64,000 nucleotides of DNA from Arenimonas oryziterrae DSM 21050 = YC6267 (GTDB taxonomy: Bacteria > Pseudomonadota > Gammaproteobacteria > Xanthomonadales > Xanthomonadaceae). Positions within the stretch are counted from its first letter, which is position 1. The number at the start of each line of letters is the position of its first letter. Made by a program: the position numbers and the translations under genes. The notes below the pieces were generated by a model. The model searched no databases. It saw only the letters and a list, made by a program, of their open reading frames with translations, and had not been told where the DNA came from. The DNA is taken from positions 62,001 to 126,000 of the forward strand of contig NZ_ATVD01000001.1 in assembly GCF_000420545.1 (NCBI RefSeq), in the 5' to 3' direction. Below, one piece after another: positions 34,189-44,981 of this stretch.

Positions 34189-35796
34189 ATGCCCGTCCTC
34201 CCGTCCCAGATCGACCCGCGCAGTCCCGAATTCCGGGACAACGCCGACACCCTGAAAGCCCTGGTCGCCGATCTGGACAGCACCCTGGACCGCATCGCCC
34301 TCGGCGGCGGCGAAAAAGCCCGCACCAAGCACACCGAACGCGGCAAGCTGCTGCCGCGCGAACGCATCAGCGCGCTGCTCGATCCGGGCTCGCCGTTTCT
34401 GGAGTTTTCCGCGCTCGCCGCCGAAGGCATGTACGAGGGCCAGGCGCCCTGCGCCGGCATCATCACCGGCATCGGCCGTGTGCACGGACAGGAAGTCGTG
34501 GTCGTGGCCAATGACGCCACGGTCAAGGGCGGCACCTACTTTCCGACCACGGTGAAAAAGCATCTGCGCGCGCAGGAAATCGCCCTGGAAAACCGCCTGC
34601 CCTGCGTCTACCTCGTCGATTCCGGCGGCGCCTTCCTGCCCCTGCAGGACGAGGTGTTTCCTGATCGCGAACATTTCGGCCGCATCTTCTACAACCAGGC
34701 ACGCCTGAGCGCGCTCAACATTCCGCAGATCGCCGTGGTCATGGGCAGCTGCACGGCGGGCGGCGCCTACGTGCCGGCGATGTGCGACGAGAGCATCATC
34801 GTGCGCGACCAGGGCACCATCTTCCTGGGCGGCCCGCCGCTGGTAAAAGCCGCGACCGGCGAGATCGTCGACGCCGAATCGCTGGGCGGTGCCGAAGTGC
34901 ATACGAGCGTGTCCGGCGTCGCCGACCATCTGGCCGAAAACGACCCGCATGCGCTGGCGATCGCGCGCGACATCCTCGCGCATCTCAATCGCCAGAAGAC
35001 CCTGCCCGTCGCCGTCCAGCCGGCCACCGAACCGGTGTACGCGGCCGACGAGCTGTACGGCATCATTCCCAAGGACACGCGCCGCCCGTTCGACATCCGC
35101 GAGATCATCGCGCGCCTCGTCGACGGCTCGGAGTTCCAGGAGTTCAAGGCGCGCTACGGCAAGACCCTGGTGACAGGCTTCGCGCATATCCACGGCTACC
35201 CGGTCGGCATCGTCGCCAACAACGGCATTCTGTTCGCGGAATCGGCGCTCAAGGGCGCGCATTTCATCGAGCTGTGCAACCAGCGCAATATTCCGCTGGT
35301 GTTCCTGCAGAACATCACTGGCTTCATGGTCGGCAAGAAATACGAGAACGCCGGCATCGCCAAGGACGGCGCGAAGATGGTCACGGCGGTCGCGTGCTCG
35401 CATGTGCCCAAGTTCACCGTGGTGATCGGCGGCAGCTTCGGCGCCGGCAACTACGCGATGTGCGGTCGGGCGTACGGCGGCCGCTTCCTGTGGATGTGGC
35501 CGAACGCGCGCATCAGCGTGATGGGTGGCGAACAGGCTTCGTCCGTGCTCGCGACCGTCAAGCGCGACGGCATCGAAGCGTCCGGAAAAACCTGGAGCGC
35601 CGAGGACGAGGAGGCCTTCAAGGCCCCGATCCGCGACCAGTACGAACGCCAGGGCCATCCCTACTACGCCAGCGCACGTCTCTGGGACGACGGCATCATC
35701 GATCCGGCCGATACCCGCCGCGTGCTCGGACTCGCGCTGTCCGCTTCGTTCAATGCGCCCATCGAACGATCGAATTTCGGCGTGTTCCGGATGTAG
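34189..35796 (+). CDS. liuB: 3-Methylcrotonyl-CoA carboxylase, carboxyltransferase (beta) subunit
   Basis: 535 residues, the usual MCC beta length. It transfers CO2 from carboxybiotin to 3-methylcrotonyl-CoA, giving 3-methylglutaconyl-CoA. Recognisable stretches are [40 protein letters not shown], then [20 protein letters not shown] and the oxyanion-loop region [19 protein letters not shown]. Near the C terminus are [20 protein letters not shown] and [18 protein letters not shown]. Its biotin-bearing partner lies 7 kb downstream rather than next to it, separated by chaperone and iron-transport genes. AGGAAG precedes the ATG. Confidence 0.95.
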   Translation: MPVLPSQIDPRSPEFRDNADTLKALVADLDSTLDRIALGGGEKARTKHTERGKLLPRERISALLDPGSPFLEFSALAAEGMYEGQAPCAGIITGIGRVHGQEVVVVANDATVKGGTYFPTTVKKHLRAQEIALENRLPCVYLVDSGGAFLPLQDEVFPDREHFGRIFYNQARLSALNIPQIAVVMGSCTAGGAYVPAMCDESIIVRDQGTIFLGGPPLVKAATGEIVDAESLGGAEVHTSVSGVADHLAENDPHALAIARDILAHLNRQKTLPVAVQPATEPVYAADELYGIIPKDTRRPFDIREIIARLVDGSEFQEFKARYGKTLVTGFAHIHGYPVGIVANNGILFAESALKGAHFIELCNQRNIPLVFLQNITGFMVGKKYENAGIAKDGAKMVTAVACSHVPKFTVVIGGSFGAGNYAMCGRAYGGRFLWMWPNARISVMGGEQASSVLATVKRDGIEASGKTWSAEDEEAFKAPIRDQYERQGHPYYASARLWDDGIIDPADTRRVLGLALSASFNAPIERSNFGVFRM

Positions 35797-35882
35797 TCCA
35801 CGCTGCACGACTGCCTCCCGCGCTACGCGCCACCTGCCTGCCGTCGCCCGGCGCGGCGACCACCTCCACCGGATTTGTCTGA

Positions 35883-37583
35883 ATGCTCGTCGGTATCGAT
35901 CTCGGCACCACCCACTCGCTGATCGGCGTCTATGGCCCCGACGGCCCCCGCCTCATCCCCAACGCCCTCGGCGAATTCCTGACGCCGTCGGCGATCAGCG
36001 TCGATCCCGACGGCACGGTGCTGGTCGGGCGCGCCGCACGCGATCGCCTGGTCACGCAGCCGGGCAACAGCGTCGCGGCCTTCAAGCGCTGGATGGGCAC
36101 GCCGAGGGAAACCCGCCTCGGCAAAAAGTCCTTTCGCCCCGAAGAACTGTCGGCGCTGGTATTGCGCAGCCTGGTCGCCGACGCCGAGGCGCATCTGGGC
36201 GAAAAGATCACCGAGGCCGTCATCAGCGTGCCGGCCTACTTCGGCGATGCCCAGCGCAAGGCCACGCGTGCGGCCGGCGAACTCGCCGGACTGCGCGTCG
36301 AACGCCTGATCAACGAACCCACGGCCGCGGCGCTTGCTTATGGTCTGCAGGAGCGGCTCAGTGGCTCGACTTTCATCGTGCTCGACTTGGGCGGCGGCAC
36401 CTTCGACGTCTCCATCCTGGAGATCTTCGACGGCGTCATGCAGGTGCATGCCAGTGCCGGCGACAACCACCTGGGCGGCGAAGATTTCCTCGAACTGATG
36501 CTGCAGGCTTGCTGCGCCGACTGGCAGCTCAAGCCCGAATCGCTCGCGCCGCCCCTGCGCGCGCAGTTGCTGAGCAAACTCGAGCGCGCCAAGCGCCAGC
36601 TCACTGGCAAGGGCGATGTCGCCATCGAAGCCGAGATCGACGGCCAGACGCGGGAATGGCGCCTGGGCAGCGAGCGCTTTGAAGCCCTGGCCGAACCCTT
36701 GGTGCAGCGTCTGCGCCAGCCGATCGAACGCGCGATGCGCGACGCCAAGCTGCGCCCTGACCAGCTCAATGAAATTTTGCTGGTCGGCGGCGCCTCGCGC
36801 ATGCCGGTCGTCGCACGTCTGGTCGCGCGCATGCTCGGTCGCCTGCCGATGCGTCACGTCGATCCCGACCAGGCGATCGCGCTCGGTGCCTGTGTCGCGG
36901 CCGGTATGAAGGCGCGCGATGCCGCCCTCGAAGAAATCGTGATGACCGATGTCTGCCCATACACCTTGGGCGTGGAGATCAGTCGCCGCGATGCCGACGG
37001 CCGCATCACGCCGGGCGTGTTCTCGCCGATCATCGAGCGCAACTGCTCGGTACCGGTCAGCCGCGCCGAAACGTATCAGCCGATGCAGGCCAACCAGACC
37101 CTGCTCGAACTCAATGTCTTTCAGGGCGAGAGCCCGCTGGTGGCCAACAACATCCGATTGGGCCAGTTGCAGATCAAGCTGCCGCCCAAACGCGAGCCGA
37201 CCGACAATATCGTCGAGGTGCGCTTCACCTACGACGTCAACGGCGTGCTGCAGGTCGAAGCGACGGTGCTGTCCACGGGAGGCAAGCACGAGTTGATCCT
37301 GCAGCAGAACGCGGGCGTGCTGACCCAGGCCGAGATCCGCAGTCGGCTCGACAGCCTGGCTGCGCTGAAAGTGCATCCGCGCGACCACCAGGAAAACCTC
37401 GCCCTGATCGCCCGCGCCGACCGTCTTTACGCCGAGAGCCTGGGCGCGACGCGCGAACAGGTGCAGCAATGGCTGGTGCAGTTCATCGCCGAGCTCGATC
37501 GCCAGGACATGGCCAGCATCGCCCGCCATCGCCAGGATTTCAGCGCGGCGCTGGATGCGCTGGAGGCGAGCTTCGACGAATGA
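35883..37583 (+). CDS. hscC: Hsp70-family chaperone HscC
   Basis: 566 residues, shorter than DnaK (about 640) and matching HscC. The ATPase domain begins MLVGIDLGTTHSLIGVYGPD, followed by VISVPAYFGDAQRKATRAAG, LINEPTAAALAYGLQERLSG and VLDLGGGTFDVSILE. The substrate-binding domain has NVFQGESPLVANNIRLGQL, and the C-terminal lid is truncated relative to DnaK. The stop overlaps the start of a J-domain membrane protein gene, as hscC pairs with its J partner in enterobacteria. Client proteins are unknown. Confidence 0.9.
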   Translation: MLVGIDLGTTHSLIGVYGPDGPRLIPNALGEFLTPSAISVDPDGTVLVGRAARDRLVTQPGNSVAAFKRWMGTPRETRLGKKSFRPEELSALVLRSLVADAEAHLGEKITEAVISVPAYFGDAQRKATRAAGELAGLRVERLINEPTAAALAYGLQERLSGSTFIVLDLGGGTFDVSILEIFDGVMQVHASAGDNHLGGEDFLELMLQACCADWQLKPESLAPPLRAQLLSKLERAKRQLTGKGDVAIEAEIDGQTREWRLGSERFEALAEPLVQRLRQPIERAMRDAKLRPDQLNEILLVGGASRMPVVARLVARMLGRLPMRHVDPDQAIALGACVAAGMKARDAALEEIVMTDVCPYTLGVEISRRDADGRITPGVFSPIIERNCSVPVSRAETYQPMQANQTLLELNVFQGESPLVANNIRLGQLQIKLPPKREPTDNIVEVRFTYDVNGVLQVEATVLSTGGKHELILQQNAGVLTQAEIRSRLDSLAALKVHPRDHQENLALIARADRLYAESLGATREQVQQWLVQFIAELDRQDMASIARHRQDFSAALDALEASFDE

Positions 37584-38746
37584 GTCCGTTCCGGTATCTG
37601 GGGCTGACCAAGCGCGCGACGATCGTGGAGATCAAGCGCGCGTATGCCGCGAAGCTCAAGCAGACCCGACCCGACGACGACGCCGCCGGCTTCCAGCGCC
37701 TGCACGAGGCCTATCAGGCCGCGCTGGAACAGGCCCGGCATCGTGATCTGTTGAACGAAGCCGGGCTGCTCAACGCCGACACCGATCCCACCGGCGAACA
37801 CGAAGGCGAAGACGCGTCGGTCGACCTGTGGCCGGTGTTCGCTGCGCCCGAGCCCGCGGCGGAAATACCCGCCATGGAAGCCTTGCCGGAGACTTCGCCG
37901 CCTGCCGAGCCCGCGCTGGCCGACGACGGCGAAACCGAAGTCCTGACCTTCGATTTCGCGCGCTTCATCGCCGAGCTGCACCAGGCCGCCGACGGTGAAC
38001 TCCCGGCGTTCCAGCATTGGCTGGACAGCCATCCGGATCTGTATTCGCTGTCGCTCAAAGACCAGCTGGCCTGGCCGCTCATGGAATATCTGGCCAGTGC
38101 CGAACGCCCGCTGTTGCCGAAATGGCTGGCCGCGCTCCTGCATTTTTTCCGGCTCGACACCGTCGGTTCGCGCAGTTACGAACTCGACCACTTCATTGAG
38201 GCCGCGCAGCAGCATGCCGAACGCTACTGGCGTCCGAATGCGATCGCGCACCGCTACCGCGACGGTCGCGGCTCGGTGATCGACCGGCTGCTGTTCCGCG
38301 AACTGCAACGCCCGCTGCATGCCGGCCGCCGCGTGTTCGTGACCCTGGTTCCGGGCCTGCCGACGCGCATCTGGGAAATCGCCGCCGAGCTCAATACCGT
38401 GCCGGTTGACTACCAGCAACGCGTCGCCGATCCCGAGGCCGTGCAGTTCTGGCTGGACCAAGCCGACCCTTCGCGCATTGGTGCGCGCCGGGCGATCGCG
38501 GGTGCGCTGCAGATCCTGCTCGTCGTGGCCTTGATCTGCCTGCTGCCCGATTCGGCGACGCTCGCGCTTCCGGCTTTTATCGTGCTGTATGCGCTCTGGT
38601 GGCTGGTGTCCTGGAACCGGACCCGCGTTTTCCGCAAGCAACAGGCCATCGCCGAAGGACGCGCGGCACCGGGGTCGGGCTTCGACTGGCGGTGGCTGTG
38701 GCTGGTGTTCCTGGCCGCGCAATTGGCACGACTGGCGGCGCAGTAG
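37580..38746 (+). CDS. Membrane J-domain protein, likely HscC partner (DjlC/HscD-like)
   Basis: 388 residues. The ATG at 37580 overlaps the hscC stop (ATGA), indicating coupled translation. The N-terminal J-like domain reads YLGLTKRATIVEIKRAYAAK, then LKQTRPDDDAAGFQRLHEAY. The HPD signature is replaced by RPD, which I associate with DjlB/DjlC-type proteins. A charged linker and a helical middle domain follow, then two hydrophobic segments (ALQILLVVALICLLPDSATL, PAFIVLYALWWLVSW) near the C terminus. It should recruit and stimulate HscC at the inner membrane. Confidence 0.8.
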   Translation: MSPFRYLGLTKRATIVEIKRAYAAKLKQTRPDDDAAGFQRLHEAYQAALEQARHRDLLNEAGLLNADTDPTGEHEGEDASVDLWPVFAAPEPAAEIPAMEALPETSPPAEPALADDGETEVLTFDFARFIAELHQAADGELPAFQHWLDSHPDLYSLSLKDQLAWPLMEYLASAERPLLPKWLAALLHFFRLDTVGSRSYELDHFIEAAQQHAERYWRPNAIAHRYRDGRGSVIDRLLFRELQRPLHAGRRVFVTLVPGLPTRIWEIAAELNTVPVDYQQRVADPEAVQFWLDQADPSRIGARRAIAGALQILLVVALICLLPDSATLALPAFIVLYALWWLVSWNRTRVFRKQQAIAEGRAAPGSGFDWRWLWLVFLAAQLARLAAQ

Positions 38747-38758
38747 GACGCCGCAAGC

Positions 38759-39046
38759 TCAACCTTGCAGACGGATGTGCAGGGGATTGGGTTTTTCGAC
38801 CGGATTGGTCGCGCAACCGCCGCAGGTCGAACAACCGCTGCCACAACCATCGCCGGTCGCGACTTCAGTCGGGCGCAGCCAGTGTCCGAACGCACGCGAC
38901 CACGCGGGCCGCCCTTTGCGTTCGAAGAAATACGACAGGCCCGCCTGCGACCGCCATGCGGTCTTCGGCGCGTAGCGCTTGATCGCACGCCAGGCGCATA
39001 CCGCGACGATCAATCCGACGATCAGCAGCTGCAGGGAGTCGCTCAA
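38759..39046 (-). CDS. Small Cys-rich membrane protein at the end of the feo operon
   Basis: 95 residues. It starts at a TTG (39046) whose last two bases and the next A form the feoB stop (TTGA), so it depends on feoB translation. One N-terminal TM (LQLLIVGLIVAVCAWRAIKR) is followed by a basic region and a C-terminal cluster GDGCGSGCSTCGGC, with four Cys in a metal-binding pattern. Cys-rich small proteins of the DUF6587/FeoC-position type are known after feoB in related bacteria. I infer a role in FeoB assembly or iron handling. It is easily missed because of its start codon. Confidence 0.75.
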   Translation of the reverse strand: MSDSLQLLIVGLIVAVCAWRAIKRYAPKTAWRSQAGLSYFFERKGRPAWSRAFGHWLRPTEVATGDGCGSGCSTCGGCATNPVEKPNPLHIRLQG

Positions 39047-40875
39047 GCCAGCGCCCTCGCTACCTGGTAGGTGATGAACGAGGCCAGGTAAGCCAGCGCG
39101 AACAAATAACCCGCCGCGATGAAGACGTTGCGCCAGGAATTGGTCTCGCGCCGGATCACCGCCAGCGTCGACAGGCATTGCGGTGCGAACACGTACCAGG
39201 CCAGCAGCGACAGTGCCGTCGCCAGCGACCACTGGCTGCCGATGATCGTGCCCAGCTGCTGCGCGGCAACCTCGTCGGCGCCGGAAATCGCGTACACCGT
39301 CGCCAGCGACGACACTGCGACTTCGCGCGCCGCGAGACCCGGAACCAGGGCGATGCAGATCTGCCAGTTGAAACCGATCGGCGCGAACAGCGGTTCCATG
39401 AAGTGGCCGATGCGTCCGGCGAAGCTGTAGTCGATCGCGGGCAGCGTGGCGTCGACCGGCGCGCCCGGGAAGTTCAACAGGAACCACAGCAGCACAGTCA
39501 GCGTCAGGATGATGCCGCCGACGCGTTTGAGGAAGATCATCGCGCGCTCGTACAGGCCGATCGCGACGTCGCGCGCGTTCGGCACGCGATACGAGGGCAG
39601 TTCCATCAGCAACGCATGTTCGCTCTTGTCGCGGCGCAGGGCTTTCATGACCCAGGCCACCGCCATGACGCTGAGGATGCCGAGCACGTACAGCGAAAAC
39701 AGCACGATGCCCTGCAGATTGAAAATGCCGGCGACTTCCCGCTGCGGAATGAACGCGCCGATCAGCAACGCGTACACCGGCAGACGCGCCGAGCACGTGG
39801 TCAGCGGCGCGACGAGGATCGTGGTCAGGCGATCGCGTGGATCCTGGATGCTGCGTGTGGCCATGATGCCCGGGATCGCACAGGCATAGCTCGACAGCAG
39901 GGGGATGAACGAGCGCCCGGTCAGGCCCGCCGCGAACATCGTGCGGTCGAGCAGAAACGCCGCGCGCGGCAGATAGCCCGATTCTTCGAGCACCAGAATG
40001 AACAGGAACAGGATCAGGATCTGCGGCAGGAACACCACCACCCCGCCGAGGCCGGCGATGATGCCGTCCACAATCAGACTGCGCAGCAAACCATCGGGCA
40101 ACAGACCGCCGACTAGATGACTGATTGCGCCCGTGGCGACTTCGATGCCGTCCATGAGCGGTGCCGCCCAGGAAAAAACCGCCTGGAAGATCAGGAACAT
40201 CACCACCGCGAGCATCACCAGGCCCCAGACCGGATGCAGGGCCCAGCGATCGAGCGCGTCGTCGATCTCGGCTGTGCGCCGCGGCATCACGACGGTGTCG
40301 TCGATCAGCGCGCGCACCTGCGCATGCAACTCGGCATCCGAATCGGTATTGACCGCGGGCGCCGCGGGCAGGTCGCCATCGAGCTGCCTGACCAAGGCCT
40401 CGGCCCCGCCGCGTTTGACCGCGATCGTTTCCACGACCGGCAGACCCAGACGCTGCGACAGCGCGGCGACATCGATCACGATGCCACGCCGGCGTGCGGC
40501 GTCCATCATGTTCAGCGCCAGCACCATCGGCCGGCCCAGCCGGCGTACTTCCAGCACGAAGCGCAGGTGCAGACGCAGATTGGTGGCATCAGCGACGCAA
40601 ACGATCAGATCCGGCACCGCTTCGCCGGGGAAGTTGCCGTGGCAAACGTCGCGCGTGATCTGTTCGTCCGGGCTCGCCGCGTCGAAGCTGTAGGCACCCG
40701 GCAGATCGAGCACCTGGATCACGCGACCCGAGGGCGCGGTGATGCGGCCTTCCTTACGCTCGACGGTGACGCCGGCGTAGTTCGCGACTTTCTGGTGGCT
40801 ACCGGTGAGCTGATTGAACAGCGCGGTCTTGCCGCAATTCGGGTTGCCGACCAGGGCGATGCGCATCGTGCTCAT
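39043..40875 (-). CDS. feoB: Ferrous iron transporter FeoB
   Basis: 610 residues; MSTMRIALVGNPNCGKTALF starts at the ATG at 40875, 4 bases after the feoA stop. The N-terminal GTPase has G1 (GNPNCGKT), G3 (DLPGAYSFD), and LALNMMDAARRRG covering G4. The membrane domain contains the two Gate-type repeats with FLPQILILFLFILVLEESGY, SYACAIPGIMATRSIQDPRD and PGLAAREVAVSSLATVYAIS. It imports Fe(II) across the inner membrane. It sits in an operon with feoA upstream and a Cys-rich small protein downstream, under a Fur-like operator. Confidence 0.95.
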   Translation of the reverse strand: MSTMRIALVGNPNCGKTALFNQLTGSHQKVANYAGVTVERKEGRITAPSGRVIQVLDLPGAYSFDAASPDEQITRDVCHGNFPGEAVPDLIVCVADATNLRLHLRFVLEVRRLGRPMVLALNMMDAARRRGIVIDVAALSQRLGLPVVETIAVKRGGAEALVRQLDGDLPAAPAVNTDSDAELHAQVRALIDDTVVMPRRTAEIDDALDRWALHPVWGLVMLAVVMFLIFQAVFSWAAPLMDGIEVATGAISHLVGGLLPDGLLRSLIVDGIIAGLGGVVVFLPQILILFLFILVLEESGYLPRAAFLLDRTMFAAGLTGRSFIPLLSSYACAIPGIMATRSIQDPRDRLTTILVAPLTTCSARLPVYALLIGAFIPQREVAGIFNLQGIVLFSLYVLGILSVMAVAWVMKALRRDKSEHALLMELPSYRVPNARDVAIGLYERAMIFLKRVGGIILTLTVLLWFLLNFPGAPVDATLPAIDYSFAGRIGHFMEPLFAPIGFNWQICIALVPGLAAREVAVSSLATVYAISGADEVAAQQLGTIIGSQWSLATALSLLAWYVFAPQCLSTLAVIRRETNSWRNVFIAAGYLFALAYLASFITYQVARALA

Positions 40876-40879
40876 TCGC

Positions 40880-41119
40880 TCAGGCCTCGAGCACGATGCG
40901 GATGCGCGCCGCTTCGCTGCGGCGCAAGGCGAAGCGCGTATAGCCGATCTGCACGAGCAGCGGCTCGGCACCGACCGGGCCCTGCGCGACGATGCGCACC
41001 GGCTCGCCCTTCACAAAGCCCAAGTCGCGCAGACGCTTGGCGATCCCGTCGACGGCCGCGACGTTTTCGACCCCTTCGACGACGGCAGCAGCCCCCTTGG
41101 CAAGCTCGGAAAGGCGCAC
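40880..41119 (-). CDS. feoA: FeoA, cytosolic SH3-like partner of FeoB
   Basis: 79 residues from the GTG at 41119, giving (V/M)RLSELAKGAAAVVEGVEN, the normal FeoA beginning. The frame also opens at an ATG at 41152 (90 residues), but that ATG overlaps a TATAAT promoter box and a Fur-like palindrome, so it would lie upstream of the transcript start. The rest (IAKRLRDLGFVKGEPVRIVA, GYTRFALRRSEAARIRIVL) is a typical FeoA SH3-like barrel. It acts with FeoB in Fe(II) uptake. The gene is divergent from liuC. Confidence 0.88.
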   Translation of the reverse strand: MRLSELAKGAAAVVEGVENVAAVDGIAKRLRDLGFVKGEPVRIVAQGPVGAEPLLVQIGYTRFALRRSEAARIRIVLEA

Positions 41120-41134
41120 GGGCGAACATCCACG

Positions 41135-41156
41135 AATAAGAATTGTTCTCATTATA
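41135..41156 (-). promoter_or_regulatory. Fur-box-like operator overlapping the feoA promoter
   Basis: The 19-base stretch at 41135-41153 is a palindrome with one mismatch; on the minus strand it contains AATGAGAACAATTCTTATT. The -10 box TATAAT is at 41151-41156 and overlaps it, so a bound repressor would block RNA polymerase. Fur repression of feo is established in other bacteria; binding here is inferred. Confidence 0.75.
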
Positions 41157-41257
41157 CGCAAGACCCGGGTCTTGGCGACCGTCCGGCCCCGTCCGGGCCG
41201 ACGGGGAGGAATCGCCAATCCGGCTATCATTCGAACTTTCCAGCGCGTGGGGCCTGC

Positions 41258-42046
41258 ATGTCCGACACCGTCCAGATCTCGCGCCAGGGCGGCGTCGCCC
41301 GGGTCACGATGCACCGCCCGGAAGTCCACAACGCCTTCGACGAGGCGCTGATCGCCGATCTCACCCAGGCCCTGCTCACTCTGGACGCCGATCCGGGCGT
41401 GCGCGCCGTCGTGCTGACGGGTGCCGGTTCGACCTTCTCCGCCGGTGCCGACCTGAACTGGATGCGCGGCATGGCCCGCGCCAGCGAGGCCGACAACCTC
41501 GCCGATTCCCTGCGCCTGGCCAAGCTCATGCGCACGCTGAATTTCCTCAGCAAACCCACCCTCGCCCGCGTGAACGGCTCGGCCTACGGCGGCGGCGTCG
41601 GGTTGGTGGCTTGCTGCGACATTGCCATCGGCGTCGACGGCGCGAAGTTTTCGCTCAGCGAGGTCAAGTTGGGGCTGGTGCCGGCGGTGATTTCGCCGTA
41701 CGTGATCGCCGCGGTTGGGCAACGCCAGGCGCGCCGCCTGTTCGTGACGGCGGAAGTATTCGACGCCGGCGAAGCCGAACGCATCGGCCTGCTGCACCAG
41801 CGCGTTGAAACCGGCGCCTTTGACGACGCCGTCGATCGCGCCCTGCATTGGCTGGGCAAAGGCGGTCCGGTCGCCCAACACGAAGCCAAACAGCTGGCGC
41901 TGCGCATGTCCGGCATGGACGCCGCGAATGCCGAACGCATCGATGCGGAAAACGCCGCCCTGATCGCACGCCTGCGCGTGTCGTCGGAAGGCCAGGCCGG
42001 CCTCGGCGCCTTCCTCGCCAAACAATCCCCGCCCTGGACCGACTGA
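41258..42046 (+). CDS. liuC: 3-Methylglutaconyl-CoA hydratase (enoyl-CoA hydratase family)
   Basis: 262 residues of the crotonase family. It would hydrate 3-methylglutaconyl-CoA to HMG-CoA. The oxyanion-hole region is TFSAGADLNWMRGMARA and the second is NGSAYGGGVGLVACCDIAIG; EVKLGLVPAVISPYVIAAVG carries the usual catalytic-Glu neighbourhood. Assignment to LiuC rather than a general enoyl-CoA hydratase rests on its place among liuB, liuD and liuE. Two small genes (VOC and cupin) follow before liuD on the same strand, with short gaps. Confidence 0.88.
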   Translation: MSDTVQISRQGGVARVTMHRPEVHNAFDEALIADLTQALLTLDADPGVRAVVLTGAGSTFSAGADLNWMRGMARASEADNLADSLRLAKLMRTLNFLSKPTLARVNGSAYGGGVGLVACCDIAIGVDGAKFSLSEVKLGLVPAVISPYVIAAVGQRQARRLFVTAEVFDAGEAERIGLLHQRVETGAFDDAVDRALHWLGKGGPVAQHEAKQLALRMSGMDAANAERIDAENAALIARLRVSSEGQAGLGAFLAKQSPPWTD

Positions 42047-42056
42047 GGAGTTCCGC

Positions 42057-42446
42057 ATGATCGATCACATCGGTTTCCCCGTGTCCGACTACGCGCGCAG
42101 CAAGGCGTTCTACAACCATGTACTTGCCCCGCTCGGTTACGGGCTGGTGCTCGAAGTGACGCCGGAAATGACCGGCAGTCAGGACTCGCACGCCGGCTTC
42201 GGCCTGCGCAGTCGCCCGCAGTTCTGGATCAGCTCCGGCGACGCCCTGCGTGGCCGCATGCACATCTGTTTCCAGGCGAACACGCGCGCACAGGTCAACG
42301 CCTTCCATGTCGCCGCGCTCGCCGCCGGCGGCAGCGACAACGGCGCGCCGGGCCTGCGCCCGCATTATCACGAGAACTACTACGGCGCCTTCATCATCGA
42401 CCCCGACGGCCACAACATCGAAGCCGTCTGCCACACCCCGGCCTGA
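42057..42446 (+). CDS. VOC (glyoxalase/bleomycin resistance-like) family protein
   Basis: 129 residues of the vicinal oxygen chelate fold: MIDHIGFPVSDYARSKAFYN starts the first beta-alpha-beta-beta-beta unit and YYGAFIIDPDGHNIEAVCHT ends the second. The metal-ligand positions are only partly filled (H4, E near 124), so the reaction is unclear. It is 10 bases after liuC and 19 before the cupin gene, within the leucine-degradation run, so a housekeeping role in CoA-intermediate metabolism is possible but unproven. Confidence 0.8.
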   Translation: MIDHIGFPVSDYARSKAFYNHVLAPLGYGLVLEVTPEMTGSQDSHAGFGLRSRPQFWISSGDALRGRMHICFQANTRAQVNAFHVAALAAGGSDNGAPGLRPHYHENYYGAFIIDPDGHNIEAVCHTPA

Positions 42447-42465
42447 CTCCACGGACCCTCACGTC

Positions 42466-42975
42466 ATGAGCAAACCGATACTCAACCTCGACGAGGTCGA
42501 ACTCGCACCCATGGGCTTCCCGGTTCCGGACGCGCAGGCCGCGCGTTTCGGCGCGAGCTTCGGCCAGATCGGCACGGTGGTCGGCGCACAGAAGCTCGGC
42601 TACAACCTCACCGTCGTCCCGGCCGGCAAGCGCGCGTTTCCGTTGCACAACCACCGGGTGAACGAGGAGATGTTTTTCATCCTCGAAGGCCGCGGCGAAG
42701 TCCGCATCGGCACCCAGACGCACCCGATCCGCCGCGGCGACGTCATCGCCTGCCCACCCGGCGGCGTCGATACCGCGCATCAGATCATCAACACCGGCGA
42801 CAGCGACCTGCGCTACCTCGCCGTCAGCACGAAAATGTCGCCGGAAATCTGCGACTACCCCGACTCGGGCAAGTTCGGGGTCATGGCGATCGCGCCCGGC
42901 GCCGACGGCAAGCCGGACATCTTCCGCTACGTTTCCCGCCCGGGTACGAGCCTCGACTACTGGGACGGCGAATAA
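42466..42975 (+). CDS. Cupin-domain protein
   Basis: 169 residues from the ATG at 42466. A single cupin barrel is evident: AFPLHNHRVNEEMFFILEGR gives the HxHx(n)E part of motif 1 and GEVRIGTQTHPIRRGDVIAC leads to motif 2 with CPPGGVDTAHQIINTGDSDL. Metal binding is likely. The N-terminal extension contains APMGFPVPDAQAARFGASFG, and the C-terminal half (VSRPGTSLDYWDGE) is typical of uncharacterised cupins with a sugar-phosphate-like pocket. It is 4 bases before liuD and probably co-transcribed, but no reaction is assigned. Confidence 0.82.
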   Translation: MSKPILNLDEVELAPMGFPVPDAQAARFGASFGQIGTVVGAQKLGYNLTVVPAGKRAFPLHNHRVNEEMFFILEGRGEVRIGTQTHPIRRGDVIACPPGGVDTAHQIINTGDSDLRYLAVSTKMSPEICDYPDSGKFGVMAIAPGADGKPDIFRYVSRPGTSLDYWDGE

Positions 42976-42979
42976 ACGC

Positions 42980-44977
<1,998 letters not shown>

Positions 44978-44981
44978 TGCC

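Noticed and set aside
35823-37529. 568-codon minus-strand frame opposite hscC
   Set aside because: Shadow of a well-conserved Hsp70 gene; low-complexity Gly/Arg/Asp translation.
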